A DNA stretch of 8,465 nucleotides, taken from positions 1 through 8,465 of the forward strand of contig JAJDAX010000065.1 of assembly GCA_029261615.1 (NCBI GenBank), read 5' to 3'. Positions 1 through 5,070 of this stretch are shown piece after piece (position 1 is the stretch's first letter; each line of letters begins with the position of its first letter). The DNA is from Nitrospinaceae bacterium. GTDB lineage: Bacteria; Nitrospinota; Nitrospinia; Nitrospinales; Nitrospinaceae. The translations under genes and the position numbers were made by a program. The notes beneath the pieces were generated by a model. That model was given only the letters and a program-made list of their open reading frames with translations, had not been told where the DNA came from and did no database searches.

Positions 1-152
1 ATTGAACATCCGTTGTTTTGAAATAATTCCCTCCCCTTTTCCACTTTAAATGGGTCGGCAAGGCTATAAACTTTCTTTATAGGCGGATTGGAATGTGCAT
101 TGGCAGAAATCGGAAACAATAAAACAATCAAGATTACCCAGCAAATTTTCAT
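1..152 (-). CDS. Secreted c-type cytochrome, N-terminal part only
   Basis: Reading the minus strand from the ATG at 152 gives 50 codons with no stop before the window edge. Residues 1-19 (MKICWVILIVLLFPISANA) form a classical Sec signal peptide: one Lys, a hydrophobic core and an A-N-A cleavage site. The mature part ends in KGRELFQNNGCS, the usual lead-in to a class I cytochrome c haem site (G..LF...GC..CH). The next codon begins AT, so the motif would start C-S-(I/M); the second Cys and the His lie outside the window. A GGAG ribosome binding site (complement of 159-162) sits 6 nt before the ATG. The protein would act in the periplasm as an electron carrier or as a haem domain of a larger enzyme. 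It is transcribed divergently from the SulP gene. Haem attachment is inferred because the CXXCH is cut off. Confidence 0.8.
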   Translation of the reverse strand, partial: MKICWVILIVLLFPISANAHSNPPIKKVYSLADPFKVEKGRELFQNNGCS

Positions 153-284
153 ATAAAACTCCAGCAGATTAAAAGAGATGATTCCTATATGTATTAAAGA
201 AATGTGTTTGATGAAAAAAATTTCTCATAAAGTGTTTGCCTAAACTCCCATTCTAGCCAAGTTATATATTTTTTGCTTGAGTAA

Positions 285-300
285 ATTTCCTGATGGAAAT
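285..300. repeat. Short inverted repeat, possible operator
   Basis: ATTTCC-TGAT-GGAAAT is a perfect 6-bp dyad around a 4-nt centre. It lies in the divergent promoter region just upstream of the candidate -35 for the SulP gene. It has no following T-run and low GC, so a repressor or activator site is more likely than a terminator. Six-bp arms are common by chance, so support is weak. Confidence 0.3.
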
Positions 301-303
301 AAC

Positions 304-331
304 TTCACAATTTCCTACCCCAAAATTTTAT
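304..331 (+). promoter_or_regulatory. Candidate sigma-70 promoter for the SulP gene
   Basis: TTCACA (304-309, 5 of 6 matches to TTGACA) is followed after 16 nt by TTTTAT (326-331, 4 of 6 matches to TATAAT). Transcription would start near 338 and give a leader of about 90 nt. The region is AT-rich, where such matches arise easily. Confidence 0.3.
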
Positions 332-425
332 TAAAAAAATATTAGATTTGCCGTAGAGGCCTTCCCCCTGCTATTGTTAGCGATTAAGCCCCCTTCCCTA
401 AACAAGAGACAGGAAAATTATATTC

Positions 426-2144
426 ATGAACATTGTAAGCCTGACTTCCTGGTCGAAATCTTTCCTCGGCAATTTCACTCTTAAAAACTGGCGGGGGGAC
501 GTGGCAGGAGGTCTTTCCGCCGGGATTATCGCCATTCCACTCGCTCTGGCTTTCGGCGAACAATCGGGACTCGGGGCTCTCGCCGGTTTATACGGTGCCA
601 TCGCGCTTGGAATTTTTGCCTCGGTTTTTGGAGGCACCCCCACACAAATAAGTGGCCCGACCGGGCCTATGGTCGTCGTCGCGGCCATGGTGGTCGGAAA
701 CGCGGTCGAACAAACAGGTAACCTTGACAATGCATTCCCAATTATTTTTTCGACCTTCCTTCTGGCGGGAATTTTTCAGGTCCTGTTCGGCCTTTTGAGA
801 TTCGGGAAATACATCCGCTACATCCCTTACCCCGTGATCTCAGGTTTCATGTCCGGCATCGGCATTATCATCATACTCATGCAAATTTTTCCTCTATTGG
901 GAGGTGTCTCTCCAAAAGGCACTTACAATATATTCATGCACCTGCCTGACGCCTTCAGGGAGATGCAAATGGAATCCGTCATTCTCGGATTTTCAACCAT
1001 AGCTATCATTTACATGTTTCCTAAAATCACCCGGACGGTCCCCAATATTCTGTTGGCATTGGTCGTCGTCTCTGGCATTTCAGCGTGGGCCGGATTCAAT
1101 GTGGCCGTGATTGGCCATATTCCTTCCCATCTTCCAGAATTAACACTTGGAGTGCTGACGGAATTAACCTTCAAAGACCTTCAGCAGATTTATATTCCAG
1201 CGATCACTCTGGCGTTATTGGGAAGTATCGATTCTCTTTTAACTTCCGTGATCGCAGACAACGTCACCAAATCCCGGCACGACAGTAATCAGGAGTTGGT
1301 CGGGCAGGGAATCGGCAACATCGTATCGGCCGCCATCGGCGGATTGCCCGGGGCCGGAACCACCATGTCCACACTGGTCAATACCAATTCAGGCGCAACC
1401 ACCCGACTGTCCGGAGTCGTCCATGGAACCTCACTAATATTGGTATTGTCTCTTGGAGCGACATTGGCTGGGAACATTCCCATACCGGTGCTTGCAGGAA
1501 TTCTCATTACAGTTGGAATCGGCATCATCGATTATAAAGGGCTCCGCCATATCAAAATTTTGCCGCGCACAGAAACGATGGTGATGGGACTGGTTTTGTT
1601 CATGACCGTTTTTGCAGACCTCATCCAGGCTGTGGCCATCGGCATGATTTTTTCGTCATTCCTTTTCATGAAGAAAATGAGCGACCTGATGGAACATCAA
1701 ACCGAGGTAGCTTCTCTCGATTCATTCACCAATTCAGACAAATCAACAGATGGCGATGACACCGTGTGTCTGATGAAAGAAATTTCGCAGTTCATCTTTG
1801 TAAAAAAACTCAGCGGCCCCCTGTTTTTTGGCTTTGCCACGGCCTTTCAGGACATCGCAAAAAAATTACAAAACATTCCCATTTTGATTCTAAATGTCAA
1901 AGATGTCCCTTATATTGACCAGACGGGTTTGTATGCCCTTGAAGAAGTTATGCTTGATTTAAAGAATCACGGGGTCACCGTTTTTATTTCCGGCCTGCAG
2001 GAACAACCTCGTGACATGCTTACCAAAATCGGAATCATTCCAAGCCTCGTCCCTGAAAATTTTCTCTTTAAAGATCTCGCCGAATGCTCCGGCTTTCTTG
2101 GCAAAAAGAAAAACCTCGATTTTCTCAACGAAGATGATGACTGA
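426..2144 (+). CDS. SulP-family anion transporter with STAS domain, BicA-like
   Basis: This 572-residue inner-membrane transporter has the usual SulP length and domain order. The membrane part spans about residues 20-420 and the cytoplasmic STAS domain about 450-560. The SulP signature is at 69-82 (GGTPTQISGPTGPM). GFMSGIGI (140-147) and the stretch from IDSLLTS to GQGIGN (268-298) are strongly SulP and resemble cyanobacterial BicA. Asp269 and Thr273 align with the residues I recall as Na+ ligands in BicA (Asp258, Thr262). The STAS loop VPYIDQTGL (494-502) keeps the D-x-(S/T)-G pattern. An AGGA at 411-414 lies 11 nt before the ATG. Sequence similarity suggests Na+-linked bicarbonate uptake, but sulfate or another anion cannot be excluded because substrate is not reliably readable in this family. 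No carbon-fixation or sulfate-assimilation gene is adjacent. No clear terminator follows. Confidence 0.93.
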   Translation: MNIVSLTSWSKSFLGNFTLKNWRGDVAGGLSAGIIAIPLALAFGEQSGLGALAGLYGAIALGIFASVFGGTPTQISGPTGPMVVVAAMVVGNAVEQTGNLDNAFPIIFSTFLLAGIFQVLFGLLRFGKYIRYIPYPVISGFMSGIGIIIILMQIFPLLGGVSPKGTYNIFMHLPDAFREMQMESVILGFSTIAIIYMFPKITRTVPNILLALVVVSGISAWAGFNVAVIGHIPSHLPELTLGVLTELTFKDLQQIYIPAITLALLGSIDSLLTSVIADNVTKSRHDSNQELVGQGIGNIVSAAIGGLPGAGTTMSTLVNTNSGATTRLSGVVHGTSLILVLSLGATLAGNIPIPVLAGILITVGIGIIDYKGLRHIKILPRTETMVMGLVLFMTVFADLIQAVAIGMIFSSFLFMKKMSDLMEHQTEVASLDSFTNSDKSTDGDDTVCLMKEISQFIFVKKLSGPLFFGFATAFQDIAKKLQNIPILILNVKDVPYIDQTGLYALEEVMLDLKNHGVTVFISGLQEQPRDMLTKIGIIPSLVPENFLFKDLAECSGFLGKKKNLDFLNEDDD

Positions 2145-2298
2145 AAACAGCATTATTGCTATTACAATTTCAGCCTTCAAAAAACTTCGGACCTTCTTAA
2201 TCGAGCCCGAATGTGCATCCCTTTTGGTTTTTCAGTTGTATTTTTAGTTCTTTGTCCCTACTCTAGGCTAAAGATAATTCGGGTCAAACTTCGTCGTT

Positions 2299-2321
2299 AT
2301 TAATATAAAAAATTCCAACCT
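2299..2321 (+). promoter_or_regulatory. Possible -10 element and leader without Shine-Dalgarno
   Basis: The bases before the receiver gene are AT-rich, with TAATAT at 2301-2306 that could be a -10 box. No good -35 stands 16-18 nt upstream (best is TTCGGG at 2278). If used, transcription would start about 10 nt before the ATG at 2322. The leader bases AAATTCCAACCT contain no AGGAG-like site, so initiation may be near-leaderless. Confidence 0.25.
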
Positions 2322-2726
2322 ATGTCTCCCAAATCCTCTCCCCCATTTGAGGTCCTCTACGTAGAGGACAACCCTACCAACCTTGAGTTGGTAGAACACA
2401 TCTTTGGAATTTTTTCAAAAGTAAAACTGATCTCCGCTCAAAACGGAAAAGAGGGCATTCGCCTCGCAGAAGAAAATTCTCCTGACCTCATTTTGATGGA
2501 CATTAACCTTCCCGGGGAAAATGGAATAGAGATTTTTCGCCGATTAAAGCTCTCCCCAACAACCCGGGATATCCCGGTTATGGCAGTGAGCGCCAATGCC
2601 ATGCAAAAGGATATCGACCAGGCCCTCAATGAGGGGTTTGTCGACTATCTCACCAAGCCCTTTGATATTAATTCTTTAATCGAGAAGATGGGCAACATCC
2701 TGGGTTGCGACCTGACAAATCAATAA
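2322..2726 (+). CDS. Stand-alone response-regulator receiver (REC) domain protein
   Basis: The 134-residue protein is one CheY-like receiver domain with no output domain. The acidic pocket is Glu15-Asp16, the phospho-acceptor is Asp60 in LILMDINLPG, the switch residue is Ser90 (VMAVSANAM), the aromatic switch is Tyr109, and the conserved Lys is Lys112 in YLTKPF. All phosphorylation residues are present, so it should be competent. The style (LYVEDNP.N..LVE, SANAM..D...AL..GF.DYLTKP) matches receivers usually found at the C-terminus of hybrid histidine kinases. It may act as a phosphorelay intermediate or by protein-protein contact. No kinase is nearby, so its partner is unknown. The ATG at 2322 is the only sensible start: an in-frame stop lies at 2301 and the next Met is inside the domain. 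No Shine-Dalgarno is visible. The 5' coding region contains strong inverted repeats. Confidence 0.92.
   Translation: MSPKSSPPFEVLYVEDNPTNLELVEHIFGIFSKVKLISAQNGKEGIRLAEENSPDLILMDINLPGENGIEIFRRLKLSPTTRDIPVMAVSANAMQKDIDQALNEGFVDYLTKPFDINSLIEKMGNILGCDLTNQ
2352..2394. repeat. Two adjacent perfect inverted repeats inside the receiver gene
   Basis: GTCCTCTACGTAGAGGAC (2352-2369) is an 18-bp perfect palindrome. Four bases later, CTACCAAC (2374-2381), a 5-nt loop CTTGA, and GTTGGTAG (2387-2394) form a perfect 8-bp stem. In mRNA this gives two tandem hairpins starting about 30 nt after the start codon, over codons 11-25 that encode conserved strand beta-1 and helix alpha-1. Either a DNA-level operator or an mRNA-level control of translation is possible. 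Confidence 0.75.
2564..2577. repeat. 14-bp perfect palindrome in the receiver gene
   Basis: CCGGGATATCCCGG is self-complementary over 14 bp, with a further outer A-T pair after one mismatch. It lies in codons 81-86 of the receiver gene. It may be a chance product of the local codons or a protein-binding site; nothing in the sequence decides. Confidence 0.5.
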
Positions 2727-2791
2727 TCAGGGTTTACTAAAGGGGTTAGAAAGGCATCCGGAACAACCTGTATTCTATAAATTCGATATCC

Positions 2792-2805
2792 CTGAATTAA
2801 TTCAG
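2792..2805. repeat. 14-bp perfect palindrome after the receiver gene
   Basis: CTGAATTAATTCAG is fully self-complementary and starts 66 nt after the receiver stop codon. It is followed by ATTTTA. As RNA it would make only a 5-bp AT-rich stem, so it is a poor terminator; a dimeric protein binding site is equally possible. Confidence 0.4.
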
Positions 2806-2866
2806 ATTTTACCCACGATAAATCCCCCAAAAGTCCCGAAAAACAGGGAAGTTGCTAAGGTTTTCA

Positions 2867-2896
2867 TTGACAAGGATAGAATCCTTGGGTTAGTAT
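2867..2896 (+). promoter_or_regulatory. Sigma-70-type promoter of the nuo operon
   Basis: A perfect -35 box TTGACA (2867-2872) is followed after 18 nt by TAGTAT (2891-2896), which matches TATAAT at 4 of 6 positions including the key first, second and last bases. Transcription would start near 2903, giving a nuoA leader of about 185 nt. It is the best promoter in the window and points at nuoA. Confidence 0.6.
2871..2887. promoter_or_regulatory. Operator-like dyad inside the nuo promoter spacer
   Basis: CAAGGAT-AGA-ATCCTTG is a perfect 7-bp-arm dyad with a 3-nt centre. It starts on the last two bases of the -35 box and ends 3 bp before the -10 box. This placement is typical of sites for repressors that block RNA polymerase and of MerR-family activators. 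The regulator is not identifiable from the window. Confidence 0.5.
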
Positions 2897-2927
2897 CCCC
2901 CGTCACCAATTTCCTGTGGTATTTTGG

Positions 2928-2947
2928 CCTCCGGAACCTCCCGGAAC
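2928..2947. repeat. Tandem direct repeat with 10-bp period
   Basis: CCTCCGGAAC (2928-2937) and CTCCCGGAAC (2938-2947) are adjacent and 8 of 10 identical, so the CCGGAAC cores face the same side of the helix. A third CCGGAAC lies at 2758-2764, upstream of the promoter. The repeat lies just downstream of the inferred transcription start, where a bound protein could block elongation. Confidence 0.35.
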
Positions 2948-2954
2948 ATAGAAC

Positions 2955-2981
2955 ACAAGGCCTTATTTTATAAAGCCTTGT
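2955..2981. repeat. Near-perfect 27-nt palindrome in the nuo leader
   Basis: ACAAGGC (2955-2961) pairs with GCCTTGT (2975-2981). After one C-A mismatch, TTAT (2963-2966) pairs with ATAA (2970-2973), giving 11 of 12 pairs around a TTT loop. No T-run follows on either strand, so it is not a simple terminator. It shares the CAAGG / CCTTG half-sites with the dyad inside the promoter. It could be a second operator or an mRNA hairpin. Confidence 0.5.
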
Positions 2982-2990
2982 AAAATTCAA

Positions 2991-3067
2991 AGGGATACAG
3001 CAAAACCCTGCGAAACTAGGGCTAAAAAAGTACGGGAAAAAGGAGCAATTTCCCCTTCAAAAAGGGG
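2991..3067 (+). promoter_or_regulatory. Possibly structured 5' leader of nuoA with alternative stem-loops
   Basis: Three stems can form here and compete. GGGAAA (3034-3039) pairs with TTTCCC (3049-3054). CCCCTT (3052-3057) pairs with AAGGGG (3062-3067) around loop CAAA. CCTTC (3054-3058) can pair with GAAGG (3078-3082), which contains the nuoA Shine-Dalgarno. A further stem CCCTG / TAGGG (3006-3010 with 3017-3021, one G-U pair) encloses CGAAAC. The pieces GCAAAA, CGAAA and AAAG-TACGGG loosely recall a c-di-GMP-I (GEMM) aptamer, but key positions do not match. I see pairing potential only. Confidence 0.3.
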
Positions 3068-3078
3068 CTGTCGGCACG

Positions 3079-3084
3079 AAGGAG
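3079..3084 (+). promoter_or_regulatory. Shine-Dalgarno of nuoA
   Basis: AAGGAG lies 4 nt before the ATG at 3089, slightly close but strong. It fixes the nuoA start and can pair partly with CCTTC at 3054-3058. Confidence 0.75.
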
Positions 3085-3088
3085 TTAT

Positions 3089-3445
3089 ATGCTGGAACAA
3101 TATCTCGGAGTCGCAATTCTCATGTTCATCGCAGTAGCGATTGCCGTGGGTATGGTAACGGCCACGACTCTGCTTGGACCAAAAAGAAGTTTTGCGGACA
3201 AGGATGAACCCTTCGAGTGTGGTGAGTCACAGATTGTTTCTCCCTACCAGCGATTTTCGGTCAAATTTTACCTGGTGGCCGTCCTCTTTATACTGTTCGA
3301 TATTGAAGCTGTTTTCCTGTTTCCCTGGGCGGTCTTGTACCAGCGTCTAGGGTGGTTCGGGTTAATAGAAATGATCGTTTTCCTGCTTATTCTGGGCGTT
3401 GGCTTGATGTACGTCTGGATCCGTGGCGGACTCGACTGGGAGTGA
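3089..3445 (+). CDS. nuoA: NADH-quinone oxidoreductase subunit A
   Basis: NuoA is a small membrane subunit of complex I at the junction of the peripheral and membrane arms. The 118-residue length is normal. Three transmembrane helices are visible at about residues 6-28, 58-80 and 88-111. Family marks are PFECG (41-45, with loop Cys44), PYQRFSVKFYLVAVLFILFDIEAVFLFPWA (52-81, with the FDIE motif at 70-73) and the C-terminal GGLDWE (113-118). A strong AAGGAG supports the ATG. It heads the operon. The next gene is nuoC, not the usual nuoB, and its likely ATG lies 10 nt after the nuoA stop. Confidence 0.97.
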   Translation: MLEQYLGVAILMFIAVAIAVGMVTATTLLGPKRSFADKDEPFECGESQIVSPYQRFSVKFYLVAVLFILFDIEAVFLFPWAVLYQRLGWFGLIEMIVFLLILGVGLMYVWIRGGLDWE

Positions 3446-3455
3446 TCAAAACGGC

Positions 3456-3941
3456 ATGAGCAATACAGCGTTAATAGATAAAATTAAAGCCCGATATAGT
3501 GACAAGGTTCTCGAAAGCCACGATTTCCGTGGGGATCAGACAGTTACAGTCGATAAATCCATCATCTTTGAACTTTTGGAATGGTTACGCGACGATCCAG
3601 AAATTGACATGACCTTTCTTATGGATTTGACCTGCGTTGACTATCTTGATCGAAAAAAGAACCGGTTTGAAGTGGTCTACCATATGTTCTCGCTCCAGTT
3701 TAATCACCGGGTCCGTATTAAATGTCCGGTGGGTGAAGACGATTGTGAAATCGATACAGTTTGTCCTCTGTATAAGGCGGCCAATTGGTACGAACGCGAG
3801 GTTTGGGACATGTACGGTGTTAAATTCCGGAACCACCCCAAAATGAAACGGATTCTGCTTTACGAAGATTTCAAAGGACATCCTTTGCGAAAAGATTACC
3901 CGATCAATAAACGACAGCCGTTGATCGGCCCCATGAATTGA
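3456..3941 (+). CDS. nuoC: NADH-quinone oxidoreductase subunit C
   Basis: NuoC is the 30-kDa-type subunit of the complex I peripheral arm. It normally packs against NuoD near the quinone site and has no cofactor. From the ATG at 3456 it has 161 residues, near the short end for unfused NuoC. The signature WYEREVWDMYGVKF (111-124), HP (127-128) and GHPLRKDYP (141-149) are all present. A GTG at 3423 in the same frame would add 11 residues but overlap nuoA; the ATG is preferred, although neither has a strong Shine-Dalgarno. It is not fused to NuoD. The usual neighbours nuoB and nuoD are absent on both sides, and nuoH begins 7 nt after the stop. The reading frame is intact and conserved, so it is not a remnant. 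Confidence 0.95.
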   Translation: MSNTALIDKIKARYSDKVLESHDFRGDQTVTVDKSIIFELLEWLRDDPEIDMTFLMDLTCVDYLDRKKNRFEVVYHMFSLQFNHRVRIKCPVGEDDCEIDTVCPLYKAANWYEREVWDMYGVKFRNHPKMKRILLYEDFKGHPLRKDYPINKRQPLIGPMN

Positions 3942-3948
3942 GGCGGAT

Positions 3949-5058
3949 TTGGATTTATTTTCATTCACAGACGAATTCCTGATCGACTTGGGACTCACCC
4001 TGCTTAAAATCGGTTTTATTCTGGCCGTAACGGTGGGTTTCTTTGCTCCCGTCCTCACGTGGGTTGAACGCAAACAGAGCGCCATCATGCAGGACCGGAT
4101 TGGTGCCAACCGTGCCGACATCCTGGGTTTCAAAGCTCTTGGTCTGTTCCACATCATCGCGGATGCCTTGAAGATGTTCACCAAGGAAGATTTCATTCCC
4201 CAGGGTGCCAACAAAATATTGCACACGCTGAGTCCGATCATCGCACTGGTCCCGGCACTCCTGACCTTTGCCGTTGTCCCTTTTGGTGGGAAGTACGAAC
4301 TCTGGGGTCATCAGGTCAATCTGGTTATCTCCGACCTTGATGTTGGACTACTATTTGTCTTCGCTATAGCATCGCTCGCAACCTACGGATACGTCGTCGC
4401 GGGCTGGAGCTCCAACAACAACTGGTCCCTGCTCGGGTCCATGCGAACCGCCTCGCAAATGATTTCATACGAAGTCACCATGGGACTGACCATCATCGGT
4501 GTTCTTATGGTTTACGGCACCATGCAGCTGAGTGAAATCGGTGCCGCGCAGGAGAATTTTTGGCGCTGGGGCATTTTTCTCCAGCCTCTAGGTTTCCTGA
4601 TGTTCCTGACAGCATCCATAGCCGAGAACAAGCGCATCCCATTCGATGCTCCAGAGGCGGAGTCAGAGTTGGTAGCCGGTTATTTTACCGAATACAGTGG
4701 CTTGAAATTCGGCATGTTTTTCATGGCCGAGTTTATTGAAATGGTGACCATCGGCGCGATCGTCACCATCTTGTTTTTTGGTGGATGGCACATCCCATTC
4801 GTTGAAACACAGGACATCATTGACACGTTCAATTTTTCCTGGCTCGGACCCTCGATTGCCAATCTAATAGCAATGGGGATTCAAGTTGGAGTTTTCTTTA
4901 CTAAAGTCTGTATTTTCATTTTCATTCAAATGACAATCCGGTGGACACTGCCCCGGTTTCGTTATGACCAGATCATGAAGCTGGGGTGGAAAATTCTTCT
5001 GCCCCTGTCCCTCGCCAATATTGTGGTGACCGGGATCGTGATCATGGCACTTAAATAA
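3949..5058 (+). CDS. nuoH: NADH-quinone oxidoreductase subunit H
   Basis: NuoH is the membrane subunit that forms the quinone chamber with NuoB and NuoD. At 369 residues it is longer than the E. coli protein of about 325. Conserved blocks are WVERKQSAIMQDR (38-50), ADALKMFTKED (71-81), GWSSNN (152-157), ASQMISYE (168-175), ENKRIPFDAPEAESELVAGY (226-245) with FTEYSG after it, and RWTLPRFRYDQIMKLGWK (331-348). The usual GPNRVG loop reads GANRAD (52-57), a variant I associate with deltaproteobacterial-type complex I. The start is TTG: a stop lies in frame at 3934 and no ATG occurs before residue 47. AGGCGGA (3941-3947) sits only 1 nt before this TTG, so initiation may depend on coupling to nuoC. 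Confidence 0.96.
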   Translation: MDLFSFTDEFLIDLGLTLLKIGFILAVTVGFFAPVLTWVERKQSAIMQDRIGANRADILGFKALGLFHIIADALKMFTKEDFIPQGANKILHTLSPIIALVPALLTFAVVPFGGKYELWGHQVNLVISDLDVGLLFVFAIASLATYGYVVAGWSSNNNWSLLGSMRTASQMISYEVTMGLTIIGVLMVYGTMQLSEIGAAQENFWRWGIFLQPLGFLMFLTASIAENKRIPFDAPEAESELVAGYFTEYSGLKFGMFFMAEFIEMVTIGAIVTILFFGGWHIPFVETQDIIDTFNFSWLGPSIANLIAMGIQVGVFFTKVCIFIFIQMTIRWTLPRFRYDQIMKLGWKILLPLSLANIVVTGIVIMALK

Positions 5059-5070
5059 AAGGAGTCGCCC

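Larger units (their letters stand above)
153..425. other. Divergent AT-rich intergenic region
   Basis: This 273-nt spacer separates the outward-reading cytochrome gene from the SulP gene and must contain promoters for both. It is markedly more AT-rich than the coding sequence. It holds a small inverted repeat (285-300), one plausible plus-strand promoter (304-331) and two C-rich pyrimidine patches (about 360-370 and 388-399). I could not find a convincing minus-strand promoter, and saw no ORF or RNA gene. Confidence 0.7.
2727..3088. other. Long non-coding region upstream of the nuo operon
   Basis: The 362 nt between the receiver gene and nuoA hold no credible ORF on either strand. Contents from left to right are a 14-bp palindrome (2792-2805), a strong TTGACA promoter with an internal dyad (2867-2896), a 10-bp-period direct repeat (2928-2947), a long near-perfect palindrome (2955-2981), a possibly structured leader (2991-3067) and the nuoA ribosome binding site (3079-3084). 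The density of dyads suggests regulated expression of complex I. Confidence 0.8.

Noticed and set aside
2792..2812. Rho-independent terminator after the receiver gene
   Set aside because: The palindrome would give only a 5-bp AT-rich stem and is followed by a broken ATTTTA, too weak for a convincing terminator.
2802..2990. Small minus-strand frame in the nuo upstream region
   Set aside because: No ribosome binding site or recognisable protein features, and it runs across the promoter and dyads that explain the region better.
2955..2990. Rho-independent terminator in front of nuoA
   Set aside because: The stem is good but no T-run follows on either strand.
3423..3455. GTG start for nuoC overlapping nuoA
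   Set aside because: It would add 11 residues with no conserved character; the ATG at 3456 gives a normal family N-terminus just after the nuoA stop. Neither has a strong Shine-Dalgarno, so some doubt remains.
3585..4241. Minus-strand open frame of 218 codons across nuoC and nuoH
   Set aside because: It lies wholly antisense to two well-supported complex I genes and spans their junction, and its translation has no recognisable domain. It is a shadow frame.
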